Shown: positions 7,521 through 13,209 of the stretch, piece by piece
How the letters are laid out: each line of letters starts with the position of its first letter
How positions within the stretch are numbered: position 1 is the stretch's first letter
NCBI GenBank assembly: GCA_050179135.1
Contig: JBFXFK010000141.1
Span: 1 to 13,209, forward strand
Origin: UBA4064 sp050179135
GTDB lineage: Bacteria; Desulfobacterota; Desulfobacteria; Desulfobacterales; Desulfatirhabdiaceae
Direction of reading: 5' to 3'
Length of the DNA: 13,209 nt
The notes under the pieces: generated by a model
What the model saw: the letters and a program-made list of their open reading frames with translations, nothing else
Told to the model about the DNA's origin: nothing
The model's database searches: none
Translations under genes and position numbers: made by a program

Positions 7521-9773
7521 ATGAAAACGCAATTGCATCATGGTGCAGCCAGTGTTGTAACCGGGTTGGTTCTGACCCTCATCCTGCTTTCTCCCGCCTT
7601 ATCGGCTGTATTGGACCAATCCTCTCATGCGGCGGGCGGAACCAAACGGCCCAAAATCGGCCTGGTGCTATCCGGCGGTGGCGCGCGTGGTGCGGCCCAT
7701 GTCGGTGTTCTGAAGGTTCTGGAAGAGTATCGCGTGCCGATTGACCTGATTGTGGGTACCAGCATGGGCGCTCTGGTTGGGGCCTCCTATGCCACAGGCA
7801 CCAGTGTGGCAGAGATGGAGCAGATTATTGCCGGCATCTCGACCGAACTGCTGTTCAAGGAGAAGCCGCCCCGCCAGGAGCTGTCCATGCGGCAGAAACA
7901 GGATGACTATAATATTTTTTTCGGCCCGGAAATCGGCATCAATGACGGGAAAATCGGTCTGCCAAAAGGCATGGTGACCGGGGTTCAGCTCGAGACCGTG
8001 TTGCGTCGCCTTTCCAAGGCAAAGGGATTTCACCGGTTCGACGATCTTCCCATTCCGTATCGTGCGGTGGCGACTGATCTGGTGACCGGCAAAGCGGTTG
8101 TTTTCAGCGAAGGCGAACTGGCCAACGTCATGCGGGCCAGCATGTCGGTACCCGGCGCGGTTGCGCCGGTGGATATGGGTGGCACGCTGCTGGTTGACGG
8201 CATGCTGACCTGCAATCTTCCGGTGGAAATCGCGCTTGCAATGGGTGCTGACATCATTATCGCGGTGAATGTCGGAACGCCCTTGTTGAAACGCGAGGAA
8301 CTGAGCTCGATTCTGGGCGTAACCGGTCAAATGCTCAGCATTCTGACCGAGCAGAATGTCCAGAACTCACTGGCGCTGCTGAAACCGGATGATATCCTGA
8401 TCTCACCGGAATTGGGAAACTTTTCGACCGGCGATTTTGACAATCTTCCGGATATCAGTCCGTTGGGTGAGGCGGCAGCACGCACGGTGGCCGAACGTCT
8501 GGCCCAATTGTCCATCCCAGCCGAAGAATATGCCGCCTTGCGCAACAATCAACGGGTTGCCTCGGAGCCGGACCTTCGTCCGGTTGACGAAATCCGGTTT
8601 GAAAACCTGACGCGCGTCAACGCTGCAACCGCACAGGCGGTCATGGAGACACAAACTGGCCGGCCCATCGATCAGGATGTATTGGACCGCGACATGCGCC
8701 GTTTGTATGGCACCGGAAATTTTGAACATGTGAACTACCGGTTTATCGAGGAACCGGGCAGGCGAATTCTGGCGGTTGATGCGGTCGAAAAATCCTGGGG
8801 GCCGGACTATCTGCGAATGGGACTGGGGATGACAAGCGATTTCGAGGGAGATGCGTTTTTCAACATTCTTGCCAGCCATCGCAAAACCTGGATGAATTCG
8901 CTTGGCGCCGAATGGCGCAATGATTTGCAGATCGGCCGTACCTCCAGTTTCAGAAGCGAGTTCTACCAGCCACTGGATGAGCGGGGCTACTTTTTTGTGG
9001 CGCCTCAGGTGTCGTATGAGCGGCGGACGGCAGATATTTACAAAGACAGCGATCGTATTGCAACCTATGATGTAACGGCATATTTGGCCGGGATTGATCT
9101 GGGCAGCCAGTTCACGCGATATGGCGAATTGCGGGTCGGCGTGAGCGGGGGCATGCTTTCCCCGGAGCTCGACACCGGTCCTCAGGAACTGTCACCCGGA
9201 GAGGATGATATCCAGCAGGGCGCATTTACAGCAAGGCTTTTTCTGGATCAGATCAACAATGCGCAATTTCCCCGATCGGGCTGGCAGGCCGGATCGAGAC
9301 TGTTCAACTCGAACAGCATCATCGGCGCCGATCAGGACTATACCAAGTGGGATATGGATGGATCATTTGTTCATTCATTTGGTCAGCACACCTTTAATTT
9401 GGGAATGAAAGCCGGCGGCAGTATCGGCTCTGACGAGTTGCCGCGGTATGACCTGTTTCACTGGGGCGGTTTTTTGCAGCAGTCGGGTTATGCCACCGGC
9501 CAGTTGATGGGTGACAGCCTCTGGTTTGGCCGGCTGATGTATTATCACCGGATTTTGAAAGGCAGCCTTCTGGAAGGGGTTTACGGCGGGTTTTCGTTGG
9601 AGGTCGGAGAGGTCGGCGGTCCACTGGTGGCCGGCGGCCCGGAAGGTGTACTGGAATCCGGCAGCGTGTTTATCGCTGCCGACAGTCCAATCGGGCCAGT
9701 GTATCTGGGATACGGACAGGCCCTCGACAACAGCAACAACAGTTTCTATTTCTTTCTTGGCAGACCGTATTGA
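7521..9773 (+). CDS. Patatin-like phospholipase fused to POTRA and outer-membrane barrel (PlpD type)
   Basis: A 750-residue type Vd secretion protein. A signal peptide covers about 1-29 (cleavage after LSA). The patatin domain (about 45-330) has the oxyanion loop SGGGARG (51-57), the nucleophile elbow GTSMG with Ser81, and the catalytic Asp226 in VDGMLTCNLPVE; the usual DGG or DGA is DGM here. A single POTRA domain follows at about 350-425 (VDEIRFENL... VDAVEK), then a 16-strand BamA/TamA-like barrel to the C-terminus, ending in an aromatic residue. PlpD of Pseudomonas aeruginosa has the same layout and is a phospholipase A1 displayed on or released from the cell surface. The ribosome site is weak (AAAAGG, 8 nt before ATG 7521). 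It ends the plus-strand envelope group and is convergent with the gene beyond. Confidence 0.92.
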   Translation: MKTQLHHGAASVVTGLVLTLILLSPALSAVLDQSSHAAGGTKRPKIGLVLSGGGARGAAHVGVLKVLEEYRVPIDLIVGTSMGALVGASYATGTSVAEMEQIIAGISTELLFKEKPPRQELSMRQKQDDYNIFFGPEIGINDGKIGLPKGMVTGVQLETVLRRLSKAKGFHRFDDLPIPYRAVATDLVTGKAVVFSEGELANVMRASMSVPGAVAPVDMGGTLLVDGMLTCNLPVEIALAMGADIIIAVNVGTPLLKREELSSILGVTGQMLSILTEQNVQNSLALLKPDDILISPELGNFSTGDFDNLPDISPLGEAAARTVAERLAQLSIPAEEYAALRNNQRVASEPDLRPVDEIRFENLTRVNAATAQAVMETQTGRPIDQDVLDRDMRRLYGTGNFEHVNYRFIEEPGRRILAVDAVEKSWGPDYLRMGLGMTSDFEGDAFFNILASHRKTWMNSLGAEWRNDLQIGRTSSFRSEFYQPLDERGYFFVAPQVSYERRTADIYKDSDRIATYDVTAYLAGIDLGSQFTRYGELRVGVSGGMLSPELDTGPQELSPGEDDIQQGAFTARLFLDQINNAQFPRSGWQAGSRLFNSNSIIGADQDYTKWDMDGSFVHSFGQHTFNLGMKAGGSIGSDELPRYDLFHWGGFLQQSGYATGQLMGDSLWFGRLMYYHRILKGSLLEGVYGGFSLEVGEVGGPLVAGGPEGVLESGSVFIAADSPIGPVYLGYGQALDNSNNSFYFFLGRPY

Positions 9774-9826
9774 CCGGATTGGCCTATTTGTAACTGAAAA
9801 ACCCTTTCCAACCGGGACACATACAT

Positions 9827-9849
9827 GGGGCGAATACAAGATTCGCCCC
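9827..9849. repeat. REP-like hairpin between convergent genes
   Basis: GGGGCGAAT and ATTCGCCCC form a perfect 9-bp stem around ACAAG. There is no T-run on either strand, so it is not a normal intrinsic terminator, though it could block transcripts or exonucleases from both sides. On the minus strand its edge reads GTAGGGGCGAAT (9852-9841), and the ten bases GTAGGGGCGA recur in the repeat cluster near 13150, which suggests one dispersed repeat family. Confidence 0.6.
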
Positions 9850-9887
9850 TACCCATTATGGACAGGATGAAAACGATCGGCGATGTG

Positions 9888-10994
9888 TTATGCAGACAGG
9901 TTCAGATGCTGCACCGTTTTGACGCTGCCGTCTTCATCCGCATAAATGCCGGTTGCGGCAATCTGTCCCATCTGGTTGTTATCCTTGTCTTTCAAATCAA
10001 ACAGCGTCTCGACATTGGACAGATAAATGGCGCCCACCTGGCTTGTTTTGAGACTGCTCAGTTGGTTTTCACCGGATTCACTCCGGGTCCAGACCGATAA
10101 CCGGTCATAAATGGCATCGTTTTCATCGATCCAGTTGTTCTGATCGTCATCATATGCGGCAAGTTCCGAAAAGCCGTCTCCGGTTCCAGGGCCGAAAAGC
10201 TCACTGCCGTCGTTTACAATGCCGTCCAGGTTCTTGTCCAGTACCAGAAAGCCGCTGCCGGGTTTTAAAAATGAAATGGATTCTTCGGTTCCATCGATAT
10301 CCAGATCAAAGGAAAATGTTGCATCGGTCAGTTCAGCAGCCGATCCATTGAAGTTGATGACCAGCGGATCTGTCTGTACCGCATCTCCGGCGCGAATGGA
10401 CAGATTGGTTTCTTCGGCATATATCCGGCTCATTTCAAGATCCAAAGAAAAATCGATCTGCCGGCCATCACCCGTCGTGATGATTCCACGGGATGAAAAG
10501 GTGGTCATTTCAAACTCGGATCGGGATTCATGATAATCATATTCCAATCCCCACCCCTGTTCCCCCTCAGCCGGTGCCTCGGCCCGTCCATGCGGCATAT
10601 CCGGTCCTGCTTTTCGACTTGCATTAATTTCCCGTGCATAATTGAAAATCCGGATTTTTCTGCCAATGATGTTTTCCACCAGAAGCTTCATCATGGAGAC
10701 CGAATCATCCGTTCCATCTGATTCACCCGCATGACTACAGGTGTCACATGTCTTGTCTGAATCCGGGAGTGACTGTTTATCCAATACCCGATTTTTGGCC
10801 TCCTGAGACAGGGTAACCATGTCTGCAATTCTGTTTTGAATCGCATTTGCAGAAGGAGGGGATACGCCTGACCGGGCGTTTGGAGACGGCAGAGGTCTTT
10901 TGCCGACCCACATTGTCATGCTTTCGGATTGTTGATTTGTCTCGATATACGTCCGGCTGGATGTCATCAGGATGTCTGAAGATGCAATTATCAT
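9888..10994 (-). CDS. EF-hand-like calcium-binding protein (hemolysin-type/VCBS-like)
   Basis: A 368-residue protein with no signal peptide or membrane helix. The N-terminal third is low-complexity and polar, with a CDTC pair (83-86). The C-terminal half carries calcium-loop-like sequences: FDLDIDG (229-235), DKNLDGIVNDGSELFG (253-268), and DDDQNNWIDENDAIYDRLSVW (282-302), followed by a strand-rich tail. This DxNxDG...DGSELFG block is common in secreted RTX and VCBS proteins and small stand-alone homologues; no enzymatic function is known to me. ATG 10994 is chosen because GGGAGG sits 7 nt upstream; the frame is open further to 11102 but lacks a site. A FliA-type promoter at 11035-11062 would give a 5' leader of about 35 nt. 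Calcium binding is inferred from the loops; export route and role are unknown. Confidence 0.75.
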   Translation of the reverse strand: MIIASSDILMTSSRTYIETNQQSESMTMWVGKRPLPSPNARSGVSPPSANAIQNRIADMVTLSQEAKNRVLDKQSLPDSDKTCDTCSHAGESDGTDDSVSMMKLLVENIIGRKIRIFNYAREINASRKAGPDMPHGRAEAPAEGEQGWGLEYDYHESRSEFEMTTFSSRGIITTGDGRQIDFSLDLEMSRIYAEETNLSIRAGDAVQTDPLVINFNGSAAELTDATFSFDLDIDGTEESISFLKPGSGFLVLDKNLDGIVNDGSELFGPGTGDGFSELAAYDDDQNNWIDENDAIYDRLSVWTRSESGENQLSSLKTSQVGAIYLSNVETLFDLKDKDNNQMGQIAATGIYADEDGSVKTVQHLNLSA

Positions 10995-11008
10995 GGTTTT
11001 CCTCCCTA

Positions 11009-11026
11009 TGAAATATTTGAAATATT
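11009..11026 (-). repeat. Direct repeat in the leader of the EF-hand-like gene
   Basis: The 9-mer TGAAATATT occurs twice back to back (plus strand), between the predicted sigma-28 promoter and the ribosome site. It overlaps the expected transcript start and could be a regulator half-site pair or chance AT-rich sequence. Confidence 0.3.
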
Positions 11027-11034
11027 CATCTATT

Positions 11035-11062
11035 CTATCGGCATGTTTTATAGTAAACTTTA
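11035..11062 (-). promoter_or_regulatory. Sigma-28 (FliA)-type flagellar promoter
   Basis: On the minus strand the sequence reads TAAAGTTT, 12 bp, GCCGATAG. The enterobacterial FliA consensus is TAAAGTTT, 11 bp, GCCGATAA, so the boxes match 8 of 8 and 7 of 8, and the spacer is one base long. The promoter points at the EF-hand-like gene; transcription would begin near 11028, just before its ribosome site. Control with late flagellar genes is inferred. Confidence 0.6.
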
Positions 11063-11071
11063 GAAAAAAAA

Positions 11072-11103
11072 GGGGCATAGGGACATAGGGACATAGGGGC
11101 AAA
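11072..11103. repeat. Four tandem octamers, G-rich orientation
   Basis: Contiguous 8-bp units read GGGGCATA, GGGACATA, GGGACATA, GGGGCAAA. The matching array at 11162-11208 carries the same word on the opposite strand. Confidence 0.8.
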
Positions 11104-11161
11104 GCGTGCCTGCCGGACAGCGATGCAGTTACGGAAAATCGGCTGTGCGAATCCGCCGAAC

Positions 11162-11208
11162 TTTGCCCCTTTGCCCCTCTGCCCCTCTGCCCCTGTTATC
11201 TTTGCCCC
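11162..11208. repeat. Tandem octamers, C-rich orientation (inverted partner)
   Basis: Four contiguous units TTTGCCCC, TTTGCCCC, TCTGCCCC, TCTGCCCC (11162-11193) and a fifth TTTGCCCC at 11201-11208 after a 7-bp gap. Reverse-complemented, these are GGGGCAAA/GGGGCAGA, the same word family as 11072-11103. The two arrays face each other across 58 bp and could pair; GGGGCAAAG (11096-11104) is perfectly complementary to CTTTGCCCC (11161-11169). Confidence 0.8.
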
Positions 11209-11279
11209 TGTTTCCTTGGACTGATGTTCACGCGACAATCCATGACGACCCAAAAATGTTAACCAATTTAGATCATACC

Positions 11280-11285
11280 TGGAGG
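11280..11285 (+). promoter_or_regulatory. Ribosome binding site deciding the GTG start of lipA
   Basis: TGGAGG lies 6 nt before GTG 11292, whereas the in-frame ATG at 11256 is preceded by ACGACCCAAAA with no site. The upstream reading frame passes through the octamer array and is not protein-like. Confidence 0.65.
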
Positions 11286-11291
11286 AAACCT

Positions 11292-12140
11292 GTGACGGCC
11301 CAGTTGCCCAAACCCGAATGGCTCCGGCGAAGACTGCCTGCATCGCCGGAATATGAAAAAATGCGGAAACTCATACAGAACAGTTGCCTGCATACGGTCT
11401 GTCAGGAAGCCTGCTGTCCCAATCAGTGGGAATGTTTTTCGGAACAGACCGCCGCATTTTTGATCATGGGGCCTGTCTGCACCAGAGACTGCCGGTTTTG
11501 CGCCGTGTCTCATGGCATTCCAAAAGATTTGGACCCGGACGAGCCGTCCCGCGTTGCAGATGCTGCCAGATCTTTGGGACTGACCTATGTGGTGGTTACC
11601 TCGGTCACCCGGGATGATCTGCCGGATGGTGGGGCATCCTGTTTTGCCAGAACCATCGGGGCGATTCGGCACGCCATTCCCCAGGCCGGGATTGAAGTGC
11701 TGATTCCGGATTTTCAGGGTGATTCGTCTGCCCTGAAAATCGTGTTGCAGGCAGGTCCAACCGTTCTCAATCACAACATCGAAACCGTGCCTCGGCTGTA
11801 TTTCATTGCCCGGCCCCAGGCGGTGTACACCCGCTCACTGGCGCTTCTGGCCGAAAGCGCCGCACATTCTCCCCATATACCGGTCAAATCCGGACTGATG
11901 CTCGGGATGGGTGAAACAGAAGCTGAAATTGTTGAAGTTCTGGAAGCACTGCGTGCGCATGGCTGCACCAGACTCACACTGGGGCAGTATCTTCAACCCG
12001 GCCGGAACCATCTGCCGGTTGAACGCTATGTTCCGCCACAGGAATTCGAACACTGGCGCCAGACCGCCCTGAAAATGGGCTTTGTTCGTCCGGTCTGCGG
12101 ACCGTTTGTCAGAAGCTCGTATCATGCCGGGGATATGTAA
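11292..12140 (+). CDS. lipA: Lipoyl synthase (radical SAM)
   Basis: Inserts two sulfur atoms into protein-bound octanoyl groups to make lipoate for 2-oxoacid dehydrogenases and the glycine cleavage system; cytoplasmic. With the GTG start it is 282 residues, near the short end of the family. The auxiliary cluster cysteines Cys37, Cys42 and Cys48 appear as CQEACC and ECF, with the CPNQWECF context; the radical SAM cluster is CTRDCRFC (Cys63, Cys67, Cys70). The C-terminal RSSYHAG holds the conserved serine (Ser276) that ligates the auxiliary cluster. All key residues are present, so it should be active. No lipB or lplA is next to it. The PHP gene starts 28 bp downstream on the same strand and is probably co-transcribed. 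ATG 11256 would add 12 residues; the longer frame from 11106 is unlikely. Confidence 0.95.
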   Translation: MTAQLPKPEWLRRRLPASPEYEKMRKLIQNSCLHTVCQEACCPNQWECFSEQTAAFLIMGPVCTRDCRFCAVSHGIPKDLDPDEPSRVADAARSLGLTYVVVTSVTRDDLPDGGASCFARTIGAIRHAIPQAGIEVLIPDFQGDSSALKIVLQAGPTVLNHNIETVPRLYFIARPQAVYTRSLALLAESAAHSPHIPVKSGLMLGMGETEAEIVEVLEALRAHGCTRLTLGQYLQPGRNHLPVERYVPPQEFEHWRQTALKMGFVRPVCGPFVRSSYHAGDM

Positions 12141-12168
12141 CAGATCGCCATTCACAACAGGATGACAG

Positions 12169-13116
12169 ATGAGCACGCCTCAGAATTCACAATCACCCCC
12201 CCAGCCACCGCTGGTTTCGGTTCATGGCGGACATAGCGCCGACTATTGTCAGCATGCACAGGATTTTCTGGAAGACATGGTCAAAGCCTATCACCATCAG
12301 AAATTTTCATGGGTGGGCATTACCGAACACATGCCGCCAGTCAGTGACGCCTTTCTGTATCCCGACGAAAAAGCGGCCGGCCTGACCGCACAGGCCATGC
12401 AGGAGCGTTTTGGCCGATATGTGGCGCACTGCCGGAAATTGCAGACGGACTATCGGGGGCGACTCACCATTTATGTGGGGATGGAAACAGAGGCATATGA
12501 CGGTGCAGTGGCATACGCCCTGCATCTGAAGAACCGGTTTGATCTGGATTATGTCGTGGGATCGGTTCATCATGTGGCCGATATTCCCATTGACATGACC
12601 CTGGCTGAATATGAACGGGCCGTATCGGTTTCAGGCGGTATCGAAAATTTGTATCTTGCCTATTTTGATCTGCAGCAGGATATGATAAACACCCTCAAAC
12701 CATCTGTTGTGGGGCATTTTGACCTGATCCGCATATTTGATCCCGATTATTCCACCCGGTTGAAATCTCCGGCAATCTGGCAGCGCATCCGCAGAAATCT
12801 GGAAACGATTGCATCACTGGATCTGATACTGGATCTGAATGTCCGGGCCCTGTTCAAAGGCAGCCGGGAACCCTATGTCTCCCATCCCATTCTGGAATTG
12901 GCCCGTGAAATGTCCATTTCCGTTGTTCCCGGCGATGATTCCCACAGCGTGGATACAGTTGGCCGCCATGTTGCCGAAGGCATCCGATGCCTGGAATCCC
13001 TGGGGTTTTCAACGGCCTGGCCTTTACCACGAATTGATTCACATCACTATTACCGTGAAAATGCAGTTAAAAATAGACATATCCCATCAAGCTCCGTAGG
13101 AGCGTCCTGTTTGTAG
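12169..13116 (+). CDS. HisJ-like PHP-domain phosphoesterase (histidinol-phosphatase family)
   Basis: A 315-residue metal-dependent phosphoesterase of the PHP superfamily. Metal-site motifs are in order: HGGHS (His19, His22), GITEHMPP (Glu53, His54), GMETEAY (Glu106), GSVHHV (His134), VGHFDLIRIFD (His183), and PGDDSHS (Asp257, His259). DLNVRALFKG and EPYVSHPIL are also typical. The subfamily is annotated as histidinol-phosphatase (last-but-one step group of histidine synthesis), but no his genes are nearby, so the substrate is uncertain. A modest site, AGGATGACAG, precedes ATG 12169; the first 14 or so residues are a non-conserved polar extension. The last 11 residues (IPSSSVGASCL, 305-315) and the stop are encoded by a repeat element, so the native C-terminus has probably been replaced or extended. 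Confidence 0.88.
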   Translation: MSTPQNSQSPPQPPLVSVHGGHSADYCQHAQDFLEDMVKAYHHQKFSWVGITEHMPPVSDAFLYPDEKAAGLTAQAMQERFGRYVAHCRKLQTDYRGRLTIYVGMETEAYDGAVAYALHLKNRFDLDYVVGSVHHVADIPIDMTLAEYERAVSVSGGIENLYLAYFDLQQDMINTLKPSVVGHFDLIRIFDPDYSTRLKSPAIWQRIRRNLETIASLDLILDLNVRALFKGSREPYVSHPILELAREMSISVVPGDDSHSVDTVGRHVAEGIRCLESLGFSTAWPLPRIDSHHYYRENAVKNRHIPSSSVGASCL

Positions 13117-13200
13117 AATGAAGTATAAAATTTTTATCAAGCCCCGTAGGGGCGACCTGTGGATTCCGGTGACAGGCCGCTCCGATGGAGCTTGATGGGA
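13082..13200. repeat. Cluster of three 25-bp hairpin repeats, last one inverted
   Basis: Units lie at 13086-13110 (+), 13136-13160 (+) and 13172-13196 (-). They share ATCAAGC, a short hairpin (GCTCC-GTA-GGAGC, GCCCC-GTA-GGGGC, and GCTCC-ATC-GGAGC read on the minus strand) and a closing CCTGT. The two direct copies have a period of exactly 50 bp. Copies two and three also form a larger stem through CCTGT/ACAGG. The cluster is bounded by a perfect 14-bp inverted repeat, TCCCATCAAGCTCC (13082-13095) against 13187-13200. The stem base change T/C in the second copy is matched by an A/G change on the other side, showing the hairpin is conserved. The cluster may continue past the right edge; no gene is visible from 13117 on. 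Confidence 0.8.
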
Positions 13201-13209
13201 ATAACAGCA

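Noticed and set aside
7668..8330. 220-codon minus-strand open frame
   Set aside because: Antisense to the catalytic patatin domain, with His- and Gln-rich composition typical of shadow frames.
9827..9849. Bidirectional intrinsic terminator
   Set aside because: The stem is perfect but neither strand has a T-run after it, so it is listed as a REP-like hairpin instead.
10995..11102. N-terminal extension of the EF-hand-like protein
   Set aside because: It would cover the sigma-28-type promoter and the octamer array, and ATG 10994 has a clear GGGAGG site.
11106..11291. N-terminal extension of lipA
   Set aside because: The extra residues are translated from the octamer array and intergenic DNA and are not part of the LipA family; a better start with a strong ribosome site exists at 11292.
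13086..13160. Two 25-bp direct repeats separated by 25 bp, resembling a minimal CRISPR
   Set aside because: The repeat copies differ from each other, the third copy is inverted, the units are self-contained hairpins and the first is inside a coding region. No cas gene is present.

Overview
The window looks like a chromosomal segment of a Gram-negative bacterium of roughly balanced GC, probably a Desulfobacterota ('deltaproteobacterial') species. That guess rests on the gene styles (SulP permease, GAF-GAF-PAS sigma-54 activator, DUF4105, PlpD-type patatin, HisJ-like PHP enzyme) and on the many short intergenic repeat arrays. No marker gene proves it. Eight intact protein genes, one broken gene and several unusual non-coding repeats can be supported. 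No tRNA, rRNA or CRISPR array is visible.

Left part (1-2500): a minus-strand regulator with two GAF domains, a PAS domain and an AAA+ sigma-54 domain. It is cut off exactly at Walker B by about 124 bp of foreign, insertion-sequence-like DNA that runs off the left edge. Its upstream region carries a nearly perfect 157-bp palindrome flanked by a 5-bp direct repeat (MITE-like) and a small operator-like palindrome.

Middle part (2501-9773, all plus strand): a small antibiotic-biosynthesis-monooxygenase-like protein; a SulP anion permease with a STAS domain, preceded by a five-unit heptamer array; then an envelope group. The envelope group is a MipA/OmpV outer-membrane barrel, a periplasmic SYLF/YSC84 lipid-binding protein, a membrane-anchored DUF4105 (Lnb N-terminal domain) protein, and a patatin phospholipase fused to POTRA and an outer-membrane barrel (PlpD type). 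All four are exported or membrane proteins and three belong to families linked to lipid binding or acyl chemistry, so an envelope-lipid role is a reasonable but untested inference.

Right part (9774-13209): a minus-strand EF-hand-like calcium-binding protein, convergent with the patatin gene and separated from it by a REP-like hairpin. Upstream of it is a strong match to the flagellar sigma-28 (FliA) promoter. Divergent from it lie lipoyl synthase (lipA, best start a GTG) and a HisJ-like PHP phosphoesterase, probably one transcript. Two inverted arrays of an 8-bp G-rich word sit between the divergent genes. The 3' end of the PHP gene runs into a cluster of three 25-bp hairpin repeats, the first of which supplies the last 11 codons and the stop.
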